Positions 25,435-38,900 of a stretch of DNA of 47,940 nucleotides are shown here, one piece after another. Each line of letters begins with the position of its first letter. Positions within the stretch are counted from its first letter, which is position 1. The DNA comes from Prevotella sp. Lineage in GTDB: Bacteria > Bacteroidota > Bacteroidia > Bacteroidales > Bacteroidaceae. The stretch is taken from positions 1 to 47,940 of the forward strand of contig JAEEPF010000005.1 of assembly GCA_016284635.1 (NCBI GenBank), written 5' to 3'. The notes under the pieces were generated by a model. It searched no databases and was not told the DNA's origin. It saw only the letters and a list, made by a program, of their open reading frames with translations. Position numbers and translations under genes: made by a program.

Positions 25435-26904
25435 TCACTTGATAATGTACTTTTTACCACCATTGATGTAGACGCCCTTGGCGGTGGGAGCGGCATTCAG
25501 GCGACGGCCGCTCAGGTCGTACCAACTGTCATTAGACTTTAAACTTTGAACTTTGAACTTTGAACTTTCAATGGCGGTGATAGCGTCAGCGTCTTCAGCA
25601 TCCTCGAAGCTGAGATAGAGACGGGCGAAGCTCCTCACTTTGCTCTCTTCTTTCTTGACTTCCTCAAGATAGATGCCACCGACGGGAATCCTACCGGCCT
25701 GCGTCGGATAGAACACATCGTTGTAAAGCATATAGACCTGGCCAAGCTTCACATCCAAGCCCTGCTCTTCAATAGGCTTCTCCGGGTCTTTCGCCGTCAC
25801 AACCTTCAAAGCGAAATCAACAGGTTTCTCTTCGCCCGCGCCCTCACGAGTCTTATTTGCGGTCTGGTCTTCAACATGAACCGTGCGCAGGTCATCAGAG
25901 ATGATTTGATTGCTGAAAAGCAGCAAGGGCTCACCAGCAGTGATGACATCTACCTTATCATACAGGATCTGATCACCCTTAACGCCAGTGATGGTATAAC
26001 CCGACACACCAACAGGTATCTTCTGATTTTTATCCGAGACATACACGTCAAACTGGTTCTTGCCTTTCACGAACTTGACTTTCCCCATCTTAACAACATT
26101 CTCATTGTTACTATCGACAGTGAAGCTGCTCCAGCTGCCGTCCATCTTATACATATTATAGATGTTGCCAGGCACATCGACGGTCAGTCCCGCTTTGGCA
26201 GGTATAGCACCTTCACCCAGCGTGACGACGTCCTTATCGTTTTGGATTTCAACGCTCGTCAGATTGTCGCAGCCTTTGAAGAGGTCTGCGCCAAGGGCTG
26301 TAACGCCCTTGCCGATGATTACACTGGCGATATCCGACAGCTGCATGGCCCAAGGAGCCGAGCCGTCGAGAGAGGCTGTGCCCTCGCCTTCGAGCGTCAG
26401 AGTCAGTTTCTTATCCTCAGCTTTAGCCTCATCAGCTTTCAAGCTCCATTTCACGGTACCGATCTCTCCCGAAGTAGCAGCCTGCTGGAAGTTTGCTTCC
26501 GTGACCCAGGCTCCGAAGCCCTTCTCAATCGTGAAGGTGTAGTCGCGCTTCTCCGTGAGATTCTGAGGATCAACACCATCGAGTGCAATCTTGTCGACGA
26601 ACTCTGGCTTCTTTACCCCATCGTCATCGGCACGGGTTTCTGCCGGTGTCGGATCCAGCGGATAGGTAGCCATCACGACGATGTCGTCCTTCGTGATGTA
26701 AAAGCCAGATGCGGGCTCTACGGTGATGGTCACTTGAACCATGACAGGCTCCACCCCTTCTTCGGAAACCACCTCCTCCGATGTCTTTTTAACTGTACCA
26801 CCAGTGAATTCGTTCGTGTCGAACTTCACCAGTTCATCAGCACTGGTCACCATGCTGAACATCAACATCAGCACGATTCCAAACATTTTCTTCATTGTTT
26901 TCAT
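25435..26904 (-). CDS. Exported LRR_5-type protein with sorting-like C-terminal motif (489 residues)
   Basis: Signal peptide MKTMKKMFGIVLMLMFSMVT. An N-terminal domain (TGGTV, VTITVEPASGFYITKDDIVV, RDYTFTIEKGFGAWVTEANF) is also present at the start of the 2771-residue protein. Next is a short leucine-rich BspA-like stretch (IASVIIGKGVTALGADLFKG, CDNLTSVEI). The C-terminus, WYDLSGRRLNAAPTAKGVYI followed by NGGKKYIIK, is the short sorting-type tail common in Prevotella exported proteins. Directly before it, SSKFKVQSLKS is coded by a heptanucleotide array, as in the phosphoesterase. The gene lies 54 bp after the giant protein gene at 26959-39063 and probably ends that transcript. Surface location is inferred. 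Confidence 0.82.
   Translation of the reverse strand: MKTMKKMFGIVLMLMFSMVTSADELVKFDTNEFTGGTVKKTSEEVVSEEGVEPVMVQVTITVEPASGFYITKDDIVVMATYPLDPTPAETRADDDGVKKPEFVDKIALDGVDPQNLTEKRDYTFTIEKGFGAWVTEANFQQAATSGEIGTVKWSLKADEAKAEDKKLTLTLEGEGTASLDGSAPWAMQLSDIASVIIGKGVTALGADLFKGCDNLTSVEIQNDKDVVTLGEGAIPAKAGLTVDVPGNIYNMYKMDGSWSSFTVDSNNENVVKMGKVKFVKGKNQFDVYVSDKNQKIPVGVSGYTITGVKGDQILYDKVDVITAGEPLLLFSNQIISDDLRTVHVEDQTANKTREGAGEEKPVDFALKVVTAKDPEKPIEEQGLDVKLGQVYMLYNDVFYPTQAGRIPVGGIYLEEVKKEESKVRSFARLYLSFEDAEDADAITAIESSKFKVQSLKSNDSWYDLSGRRLNAAPTAKGVYINGGKKYIIK
25535..25571. repeat. Heptanucleotide array (gaacttt) before the C-terminal motif
   Basis: Tandem gaacttt/aaacttt units read on the minus strand as KFKVQSLKS. 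The array sits exactly between the body of the 489-residue protein and its C-terminal sorting-like motif. Confidence 0.88.
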
Positions 26905-26936
26905 AACGACATATTTTTTAATTTATATTTATTTTA

Positions 26937-26957
26937 CCACGAATTACACGAATTATA
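26937..26957. repeat. Two 9-bp units (cacgaatta) in the gene junction
   Basis: cacgaatta occurs twice in tandem just downstream of the stop of the 4034-residue protein gene, within the 54-bp gap to the next gene. It is again a short-period repeat beginning at a stop codon. Confidence 0.6.
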
Positions 26958-26958
26958 T

Positions 26959-29900
26959 TTATTTCTTAACTGAGAGTTTCTTGGTATACCTTCCATCGAG
27001 CGTATGCACGATATACATACCCGAGAAGTCAGCCTGTACCTCCACTGTCTGTCCCGGTTTCACGCTGAAGGCGGCCACCGTGATACCAGCAGGTGTCACG
27101 ACACGCACATCCTCGGTATAGCTGAGCGTCGACTCCACAAAGATCTTATCCTTCTTGGTCCAAATTCTCAGTCCTCCATTGATCTCTTCCTTCCTCGGAT
27201 CGCCATGCTCCTCGACACCCTTCAGCTCCTCCAACTGCTCATTGCCGAAAATAATAGAACGGGTGTGGGCAGTGGCCGTTGTGAAGTAAGGTCGGAAAGC
27301 ACTCAGGGCGACAGTCTTTGAAGCAGCTCCTGCTGCATGGAGATTAGCCTCATAAGCATTACCTGCAGTGTTGAGAACAAAGTCCCTGGGCGACGTATTG
27401 TCATCAGCAGCTACCGATGTCAGCGTCTGATTCAAGTAGTTCGGTTTGAATGTGTAGTTTCCGTCTGACTTACCATCTTTAGTCTCCTCATCGCTCACAC
27501 CAATAGTAGCACCAGGAGCCGAAGCAAAGGTGATGGTCTGCTGTCCTAGCTGAGTGGGGTTCGGAGTGAGTGTGGTTTCTGCCTTGAACTTACCACTCAG
27601 GTCGAACTCATAGTAGCGTTCTCCCGGGAAGCCGATGATATAAGGTGTGGCCGCAGCAAGACGTGGATAGTCTTCGAAAGTATTCACGATACCATAATCA
27701 TCTGCCTTATAGTAAATCTGATAATCATCCTGATTCAGGTCATCACGATTATTCCAAGAATAATAGTAGTCCCAGAGGAAGGTGTTGGTATATTCCTTCT
27801 CGCCATCAGCACTCTTAGCATCAGGATACCCAAGTATAGCCTCATAGATACTCTCATCCGTTGTCGATACATGACCACCCTCCTTCAGTTCACGAAGCCA
27901 ATATTCATGGCCCACCTTGCTATGGGTTTCGTTAGCACTTTCCTTGCTGCCACCATAGAAGTGCGTAATTTCACCCTTCACATTGGTGGTGACAATTTCG
28001 GCCTTGAACGGCAGGCTGATGTCATTCCAACCCGAATGACTATCGGTATAGGTGCCGTCATTCTTCTTCATGCCAACATAGTTGTCAGGCTTGCGCTGAT
28101 ACCACATACGCTTGCCACTGGCAAAGGTATAAGGTATTGGACAGTTGAAGTCGTAGAGGTCAACCAGCAGATGGTCTAACGATGCTACATAGCTGTTTTC
28201 GCCCACCTTCTGTACCCAGTGTCCACGTACAGCATCACTCTCGCTGTTCCATGGGGCAACGGTGTGATAGGTGGTGTTGATCTCTTCGTATGCTTCATCA
28301 TGCAGATAGGTGCTCACCACATTAGCCGTTTTCTGCGAAGCGGTAGGCGTCTGACCTTCTTCCGTTCCACCAGGAGCACCAGTATAGACTAAGAGGTTAC
28401 GCGTCAAATCCATGTTCTGGAAGAGTGTCAGACCGTCATCGTCGAGCAACGGATGGAAGAAATGACCGTCATCATCCAGTCCATACTCATACGAATTAGT
28501 TTCATCAGCAGCCAAACCACCAGAGAAGTCGATGGCTGTCATATCCTTGTAGGCAATGACTGTGGGATCATCCTTCTTGGTCTGTGCAAAGATGGCATAC
28601 GGATTGAAATGAGCCACATCCTTCACCTTCGAACGGAAGTATGCCGGAGCACGATATACGCGGTTGCCATCGGCTGTGGTCAGTATGCGTTCCTGACTCT
28701 TGTTGATGCGTGAAGGTGTCGCCTGATGCTCACGGTTACCTACATGGCCGTAGGTCAGAGCCTGTCCGAAGAAGATATAGTCATCCGGCCAGATGGGTGT
28801 GAAGTGCGTCGTGGTCACAGCATTTTCACCCTCACCCGTCGTTACAGTCCTGACACGGATATCAGTAGTCGTAGGAATCTCACCGTTGGCATAGCGGTAG
28901 TCACCATCATAGAAGCGGTTCTCCACATAGCCCAGCCAAGGTTTCTCCACGCCTTCAGACATCTTGACATCTGGCTGATAGACAGCATACCCTGCAGGAT
29001 ACTTGGCTGTACTCATGTCCGCAGGCAACGTGGTGTTGCTTTCTGACTTGAGGTACAGATATTCCGCAACATCGCTACCACTGGGTTCGACCTTATCGTA
29101 ATAGCGCTTCTTCAGGTAGAAGCCATTCAGGTTGTAAGCCACCTCGCCATTATAGAAGTCCTTGTCGGGCATCTGAGTGGGTCTGCCGTGCTTATAGCTA
29201 TCATCCGTAGGCGGTGTCTGATAGTCGTTACTCTCAGGATAGTAGCAGTTCTCCACCTGTATCAGTCCACGTGGGTCAGTACCTCTTGTGGGATTGCCGA
29301 ACACGGCATAGTGAGTCTCTCCATCCACCTTCACGGGCGTACCGCTAGTTTTCACCCAGCAGTTCTCCACATAGCCCTCACCAGTCTCAGCAACACCTGC
29401 ACCCGTGAACGAACCCATCACGCCGAGGTTATAGACATTTCCGCAGAGCTTGCCAAACAGTGACGAGCTCAGTCCGCCGATGGTGTAGCCATCGCCATGC
29501 AGCGTACCCGAGAAGCAAGGATCATTCTCACCACCTCCAATAGAATTCCACGTGGTGTATGCCTTCGGACTGACATTGCTGCGGAGGAAGAACTCCAGAT
29601 TGTTACCCCCTTGTACACGGTCTCTGTTAAGCAGGGCATGACCTTCCAAGGCCGAACCTGCAGCAGGCGTCGTGCTGAGCACACTCAGGTCGAAGAAATC
29701 CTTCAGCAGGTCGAGTTCACTCTTCGTAGCATCCGACTTGCACTCACGGTTGTCGATATAGATCTTGCTGTCACGCTCGACATCCGGATGGTCCACATAC
29801 ATGTGGTGTTCCTTATCCAGCATCACCTTGTCGAGGTCATGGTAGTTGGCCACCGAGACAGGCACAGGATTAGAGTAGGTAAAGCCCAGATAGGTCTTCG

Positions 29901-32900
29901 AGTAGAAGGCCACGTACGCCTTTTGGTTCTGATACCAGAAGACGGGTGTGCTATTATTGACAAAGGCTGTACCATTCTGATGCTTGACAGCATCGTCGTA
30001 GTTGTCGTACAACTCCCAGCCGTTAGTAAGAATCTCATAAAGTCCAGGCTTCACCTCAGGTGTTCGCAAGCCCACGGCATCGCCAGGCAGCACGATGGAA
30101 GGCGGATTCAGCTGACCAATCTGCGGCACACCGCTCTCCAGTTCCAGGTGGATGTTGACCACATGCAACTCGTTGGTCAGTTTCACACTGCCGTCATCCT
30201 CGTCCTCATAGTAGGTGTACTGATAGACCACCGTGATAACCTTCTTCTTCGTCAAGTCATAGATGTCGCTCTCGCGTGATACGTATAAGGTGGTTGTCTC
30301 CGTAGGCTCCTGACCCTGAATGACGAAGTATTTCTGGTGGTTAGTCAGAGCAATATAGGCTTGATCATCAATAACCGTTCCTTTAGTAACATTTCCATAA
30401 TCTTCATAGCAATAATACTTGATAACGGCAGCGCTTCCTGTATTCGTAAACGCTATAGCATCCACCTTATCCTGATTGACCGTCAACGTCGCCACGGTCT
30501 CTTCAACCACCTGTCCCTTACCGTAAGGAATACCGTTGTAAACAAAGTTGTCCTTGGCTATGTAGATGGTCTCACCATTGGCTTTCACAGATACACGGGT
30601 ATAATGACGCTGGTCATTACGTACATTCTCAAATTCCTCGTTGCTAATGCGCTTGTCTGCATCGGCAGCAGTCGGGGAGAATTCCCTGGAAGTACCATTG
30701 TTGAACTCTACGATTTTGACTTCATCTTCGTCAAAGACAGCACTATACTCTACAGCCACCAGATCAGTATATGGCGAATGGAAGGCCTGAACGGTGCGCT
30801 CATGACTTGGTGACTCAACACTATTGCCCACTTTCAGATAGTCGGCATCGTTTATCAGGTCAAGACCATCGTAATTGAAGGTGAACTTATCATGACCATT
30901 TGCATCTATACGGTCGCTCTTCGGCAGTGAACACCATGCTGTGATAGCATCATAGTTCTTGTCGTTTTCCAACCGCTTACCACCCCAGCCACCAGCACTA
31001 CTACAAATATAGGCAGGTGTCATGGAAGCCTGAATCTCGGCGGCAAGTGGTGTATATCCGGTAATGTGTCCGTCCTCGTCTGTTATGCCAGCGAAATCGT
31101 CCTTCATCTGGTTTATCTCGTCCTGCGTCTTCAGGTCGCCATAAAGCATATAGTTCTCATTGGAGAGTTTGACAGTGCTGGTACACATCAGTGCTTCACC
31201 GAAAGAAGCCTGTGCCGTTGCCCCAATGGCATCGTATTCCGTCTTTGGAATAGGCGTACCCGGGTTAGCAATTTTCTGCTGGTCCTTGTAGGTGTATTTC
31301 ACCGTCTTAAAGGCGACGTATGCCTTCTCCATCGTGGCTTGTGTGCCAGAACCCTCCGTACTGTTGGTATATGTCTCTTCTGTAATGACAGCACCTTCCT
31401 CATACTGTCGCTGACCATATACACCTGTTTCAAGCGGACGGAAGGTAGGACCTTCACGGTAATCATATTGAGCCGCAGAAGAGAGCTGTTTGTATGCTGC
31501 TTTTGATATCGTGGTGGTAGTGCCACTGGTTGTACCTCCATTATTTATGGCTGTGTAATAGTCATCCCATACCTTGGGCGAGTTCATATCGAGCGTCAGC
31601 ACATAACCAGTGTCATGCCCAATGTTGTTCGACGAACGGAACACGAAATCGACCGTGGTTGCATTGCCGGCTGCATTGGTAATCTCATGGCTGGTCTTCT
31701 TGAATTCTGTGAAGTCAGCATCGTCCATGACGTAGGTTCCAGCCTCATACTCTTTACCGTCGATGGTGCAGGTGATACAGTTCACGTAGGTCTGTGTGAC
31801 GAAGTAGCTACGTTCCGTTGGCGACAGCTGATGCCAATCCCACCAGGTGATGACATCGTTCAGCTCGTAGCTGTCCGATTCGTTGTTCACCCAAACCTTG
31901 TCGATGGGTTCACCAGAGGTGTCTAGTTCACTACCAATCTTCACCTTGTCAACACCCGTTGCTTCGGTAGGCATGTAGTAAGCATAGAGGTTCGGCTTCA
32001 CATTCAGCAACTGCAGACGTCCGTGTGAGGCAGCAGTGATCGTCAGCGGCAGATGCACCTCCTTCGAGTAGGCATTGGCACTTCCCGTATAGGCTGACAC
32101 CTTCTGGTCGTAGATATACACGTCACCCTTTACATACCAGTAGTGTGCCTCTGAATAAGGCGTGCGCCCCTCGATATAGGCATTGTTGATGGGGTAACAA
32201 TCGTCCACAATCTTCTTCTTCGGGTGAATGAAGTTACCACTGGTCTCATAAACCACGTATTGGTAAAGTCTATCATTAGGTTCTCCGCCGACGTTTTCCG
32301 CACCCTCTTCCGGCCATGGGCCTTCCTGCGATTCATAGTACCGGAACTGCCTGTTGGAAACAGCCTCATTGTCACTTACATTATTGTATTCCGATAAGAA
32401 GACATTCCTTTTATTGGGATAACGGCGTGGTAAGCGGTGCTCGTTCTTGGCATAGACGAAGCCCCCACCGACCTCGTCACGCTTCACATTGATCAGGTCA
32501 AGCTCAATCACACCCGTCACGTAGCCGTAGTCCTTATGGTCGGCGGTACTGTTCTCTGTGGTCAGTTCGAGGAACACGCCCGAGGCCAGTGCCACCTGAT
32601 TAAAGCTACTGCCGAAGTTTCGACTGCTACTGGTGGGCTGTGCTTTTTTGTAGCCGTAGTAAGTCTGTCCAGGCACCTCTTTGCCATCAGTACCACGGTA
32701 AGTGTCTCCGAAATGCACATCGCTGGTCAGGTTACCCATATAGTTCACTACACTATAGATGCCGAAGTAGTTGCCATGCAGGGCATCGTCGCTACCTTCA
32801 TCAGCAGCCTGCTCGCTTCGTTGCTGGTTGAGCGACACCTCACCGACGCGGTTGATGGTGTAGTCAATATCCTCACCGACATCGGCCACACGGTCTTTAG

Positions 32901-35900
32901 CACCTTGAAGCACCATACGCGAGCCGAACACGCCACAGAAGTCAGCACGCTGGATGGTATTCAGCAGACGGCCAGCGTAGATAGAACAGAAACCGTAGGG
33001 GGTGAAAGCGTCCTTTGCTGCAGGATATTTCTCAAGCAATTTCAGGTACTCGTCCTCCTTGAGGATTTTATCCTTTTCGTAGGTTATCGCACTTTCACCA
33101 GAGCCAAAGGTGGTAGTCTCATTACAGATATACTGCAACTGGAAGTATGCACGCTCACGGTTGCTGAGGCTCTTATATTCATCCAGCGTAATCTGAGAGT
33201 CCAATCCGTAATAGTCGGTACCATAGTTGGTGATGTTCAGTTCACGGTAGCCATCCACCACAGAGAGGTTACCACCGCCATAGATACCGCCAGTATGCTC
33301 GGTACCAACGGTGATAAAGTCACGATGATAGGCATCGAAGAGTGTTGCCGTGGTATTGCCGAACACGGTCGTCGCGTTGGCGTAGGTCTTATCATTGTTC
33401 GACGACACATTACCTCCGGCAAACACACCATTACGGATGTGTATGCCACGTTCATCAGTATCCTCAGTAGCTCCCTCCACACCGTTGTTTACACCCGTGA
33501 AGAGTTTCAGCCAGTCGCCAGTAAATTGTTTGGTCTTGTTACCTTCATCATCTGTTACTTCTTGCTTCTTCGGCAGGGTGTTCAGATACTCCGTAGGTAC
33601 ATAGTCGTAGGCGTTGTAGGTCTTGCCTAAGTATGTGATGCTCTGCCCAGGTTTTACCTGTAAATAGGGTGAGATGACCACTTTACAATCTTCTGTCAGT
33701 TTGTCACCTGACCCGTCATTATAATAATAGTAATAGTGATTGGGCGAACCTGTACCCGTTTTACGTGAGTTCGTGTTATTATATCCCTTACTATAGACAA
33801 AGCCCACGTCGCCACCGCCGAATACGTTGCCATTGTTATCGGCAAGTCCCTCTTCCGTACCTACCTCACCACCATAAATATAGACCTCAGTCTGTCCGAA
33901 CACATAACCATCGGTATAAAGTTCATTCTTACCACCGAATCCCAACACGTTATAGCCCTTACCGCCACCGAAGACATTGCGTTTGACATGACCGTTATAC
34001 ATCTCCACATGGGTCTTACCAGCCTTGTAGATAGCTTCGAAATCGCGCTTATGATTCGCCACGCCACTCTCTCTCGTAGCACCACGTCCGATGGCTGCCA
34101 ACTCAGCTCCGCCATGCAGACTGCCACGGAGAATACCGCCATACATCACCACGTTGGTCTCATCCACATTACTTCTGTCACTATAGCCGCCACCAAAGAT
34201 GTTGCCGTAGTCCTTCAGGCGACCAATACTGTCGTTGGGGTTATCTGTTATCCACGTCTCGTCGTTGAGTTTCTCCACGAATTCATCATTCAGCCAGTCA
34301 TAACCGATACGACCATTGTTGATTATCACATTCGCCTTACCGAAGACAGCACCGCCACGACCGCCGGCCTTATCCTCACCTTCGCCTCCACCGTATGCAT
34401 TACGCTGGATGGCTGGAATACCATTATAGAAGCCGTATGTGCCTTCATTATCGGCCGATTCACTCTTTGCGTAGTTCAAGGCTGTTGTAAGGTTTTCAGA
34501 TGTCTGGTCTTCGCGAATACCGATGATGATGTTTGCCTCGGCAGGGATATCGACTACGGTTGTATTACTGATGTCGGCATCGATTTCCCCATTCACCGGG
34601 TTACCGTCTTTATCTGTGACGGGATTACCATTTTCGTCTTTCAGTTGTCCAGTGGTCTTATGTTTACCGACACTACCCATGTAACCACCGCCAAAGACGT
34701 TACGTGCCACACCACCTCCGATATAGGCTGTCGCTGAGGCTACGAAAGGCTTGTTGAAATCGTCAGTCAAACCACCATATTGGTCGAACACCGAACCCAC
34801 AGAACCAGCTGCCACGAGGTCCTTCTCCACCGTACCACCCAGCAGAGCAATATAGGTTGTGCCATTCACATCGCCACTACGGCTCTTGTCGGGCGAGCCC
34901 ATGCCACCACCGTAGGCGTAGCCACCCTTGACGTCGAAGCCTGGCGTAGAGCCAAGGGCATACGAACCCACAATGGCACCCTTGTTGATGATGACATTAG
35001 TGTTGTATTTCTTTCCGTCATAACGTGCCTTGGCCAAGGGGTTATTGAGGCCATTCTCGGCATATGCCTTGCCATTTGCATAGGTGTCGGCAATCTTCAG
35101 GCCTTCATATGTAGGATCGCTAAATTCTACTTCCGACATCCTTTTTGTTGATGCCACATTAGCCACACGGCCATTATGGCCACCACCATAGACCATATAG
35201 ACCTGCGAACCTTTGTTCAGGTTCACTTCGGTATATTGCGACCAGGTATTCTCACCAAAGCCTGCGCCATAGATCGTTGCCATATAGCCGGTAGACTTAT
35301 CCGACCAAACGGGGGCATTGACATTCACCCGTCCGTAGAGCGTACGGCGGGCATTGTTATTACCCCCGTAAAGACCGCTGACAAGCGCATTCCCACTGTT
35401 CCAGTTCACATGGCCTTCATAGACATCACAGATGTCATTATTGCTAATGCCGTATGCTCCGCCGAAGATCTTGTTGAGCTTCACTGTAGAACCCATTGGC
35501 ACATTCACCACCGTACGACGGGTAAATCCTTCCTTATAGCTACCGCCATAGACCACATTCAGCTGGCCTCGGGGCAGGTCGATGATGGCCGATGCAGCAT
35601 CGGCAACAGAACCTTGTGTTCCAGGCTCAACATACTCCCTCATGCCCAGTCCGCTCCAGGCTCCGGCACCCCAGACCTGTAGATCATCGAAGTTGGTCAT
35701 GTCTTGCGGAATATCAATGAGGATATAGCTACTATTCTGCATGATGTCGCGGTCACCGTCACCGGGTTGTCCCTGTCCGGCACCATATATCTCACTGATG
35801 GTATTATCCTCGTTACTCTTCAGCCTGGCATCATTCGACGGACGAAAGTTCACAAAAGCCTTGTCCATTCGAGGCTTGGTATAGCCCAGACGGGCAGTGC

Positions 35901-38900
35901 CGAGATTGGTCTCAGTGGCATCCGTAGCACCTGTCGTATAGAAGAAGTCTTTATATTCAGGATCCTTATAATCGTAAGTACCGAAGCAACCGCCAAAAAT
36001 ACCTATGGCATGACCTTGCTGATACTCTACGTAGGCTGACACGTTCTTGGGAGCATCTGCACTGTGAATCTTCGAGGCCACCTCATTACGCACACGGACT
36101 GTGAAATCCGCCTTTCCCAAAATGCTTCCGCCAAGGTCGTTACCGCAGTAGATATAGTCTTCAATATAGGGGAAACCCTCACCGACGGTGCCATCATCCT
36201 TGATTTGACGACCCATATAGGTCTCTGTATGGCCAAGGATATCAGCATTACAAGCTCCAGCAAAGGTATTGAACACGCGACCCTTACCCAAGTTCAGGAT
36301 TGTATTACCGCAGACAGGACCTAAGAAGCCGCCGCCATAGATAAACTCTGCCTCGGCATTGGCATCACTGGGGCTTCTCAGGTTGATGATACACGAGTAT
36401 TTGTCATCCTGCTTGAAAGACTTTCCTTTGAAGGTATAGGTGCCACCCGTATCAACAGCCTTTCCAATGATACCTTCCTCACTGCCTCCAAACACCTGAA
36501 ATACGAATCCCTGCTTCAAATTGACTGTCGTAGAGCCCCAAATCTCCGTCTCACGACCCTTACCACCGCCAAACAGGCAGAGGGCAGAACCGAGCACGTC
36601 CATACCCTGCTCGTCGAGGATCACACCTGACCGGCGTTCATTAATCGTGTATTCACGTGTGTCTTGTTCCAATATGTCATCACCATAGAGACCTTCACCA
36701 GCTGCTTCCACATCGTCAAAGATCTTGTCTCTATCCATCAGGGTGGCATTGACATTGATAATCACATTACCATTGACAATACCGCTGGTACAGCATCCGC
36801 CATAGATATTGCCACCCACAAGGCGACGCTCCAAATCGGCAGCAACTGCTTTCCCATCGGCAGGAATAGCGGGAATATCCTCGGGATTAACAGGATTGCC
36901 GTTTTTATCAACCACGTTCCATATCAAGTCACTGATATTGGACTTGTTGTTCTCGTCTCTCCATCGTTTGGGCTCAATCGTCAGACCGCTGAGGTTTAGG
37001 GTCAGCTTGTTATCATTTGTACCTGGATCACCAATTATACCACCCTCGTATCGGGCATTATAGTCGCCGGCAAGTACTACGGCATTGTTACTGCCTGCCA
37101 CCAACTTGTCGTAGATAACCACCGGGTAGTTGAAATCGATGGTGTTCATACCCGTCGTATTCACGCTACCACGATTACCACCACAATAGAACGAGCCGAA
37201 ATAAGTACTATAAGGCACATAGTCCTCTGGGTCTTTTCTTATCTGGCTGTCGAATACCACATTTGGCTTGACATCCATCTCACAACCTTTCATGTATTCA
37301 GCCATCTGGCCGGAATTATTCTTCAGATCCATCTGGCTGAAGTCATAATCAGATGAACTGGTTGTGATCGTTCCATCAGTCTTAACGTACTTGAACAGCC
37401 GTTCCAACAGCTCCTCTTTCACCATGTTTTCGCCGTTGCTGCCTAAGAACACCTCGTTGGCATACACGTATGAACCAATCTTCAGCTGGGCTTGAGCCGT
37501 AGTACTCGTAGAACGCAGTGTAGCACTGTTACCGCCACAATAGACAGCACCGCCAATAATCAACGGCTTAGCCGCTGTTCCTGACAGACGTATCGTCGCA
37601 GCCTCGGCATGCGGGCGGAACCTATCGAGTGCCTGAGCCGACTCCATGCCAGTGAACGAAGAACCAGCCGGTTTCCCCAAAATGGCATTGACATCGTAGA
37701 AGAAGTCACTATAAAGGTCGCTCGTTGCCAAGGCAGGATTATCTGTATAGGGATAGGAGCCGTTACCGCCGCCATAAACATTGCCCTTAATACTTGTATG
37801 AACACCGACAGCATTACCGCCATAGATATTACCGCTAATATCGTTTCCGCCATAGACATTATTGATATTACCACCTGTAATGTACAGACGGGCAGAATGG
37901 TAGGGAGGATAGTACACACCATCGATATATTCTTCCGCAATAGTTTTATTAGCAGGATTGACATCGGCCATTCGGCATCCGCCATACACATTATTGATCT
38001 CAAGATCATCCGATGCAAGAACCAGAAGGATGCCCTTTTCATGCGTCATGGCACCACGATTACCACCACTATACAGGTTACGGATCTTACCCTTCTTCAA
38101 ATGCCAGGTGGGACGAATATCCATCGGTGCCTTATTGTTGCCTCCGAACACACGCGAGAACTGATAGGCATCACTGGTGGCCACATCCTCGCCGGCAGAT
38201 CCAAGTTCAAAGATACCCATGTGCTTCAAACGCTCATCCGTCAGCTTGGTATTTCCTTGAGCATCTGTTATGTCATACGTGATCGCACTGGGGTTATCGA
38301 TACAGATGTCCGTAGCCTCTTTCACCGTCACATTGTTTCCACCACCATAGAGCAAGACGCACGAGCCGCCACGCATCTCGATATAGGCCTTGTCCAACTC
38401 AGGCTTGATGAAATCATCTTTGCTGCTTGCTATGGTGTTGCCTGAGGCGTCCTTCGCTACATGAACAGTTGTGGTAACTGCTTCAGCCCCCTCGCCTGTA
38501 GTTGTTGTCTCATTCGTATAGGTATAGTCACCATTACCACCACCGAAAAGCTGACCGAAGTACATCTTGTAAGGTTGAGTGGTACTAGCCGATTCACCTG
38601 TGACAGTCGTCTCTGTTCTTTCTTTAGTTGTCAGCACGAAGGCGTTGTAATTGTTCTTGTTCTTTCCTGCCTCGTCTGTGATTCCATTCTCCACAGCCTC
38701 CGTCAGTTCATCAGGAAGAGTCGCTGACGCGCCAATAGTTCCAGCAATATCATTACCACCATACACATAGTTGATCAGGATATCACCGCTCATGTGCTCG
38801 CCATCTATGTGGACGAAAGCAGAGCCGCCAACATTGGCCTGTCGTGCTCCACCGAAGACATTGCCGTCAATATCGCCAGAGCGCACGGTAACCGTTGTCC

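Noticed and set aside
32437..33630. 397-codon plus-strand frame opposite the 4034-residue protein
   Set aside because: The minus-strand frame is continuous over 12 kb with signal peptide, repeats and sorting tail; the plus frame is a shadow.
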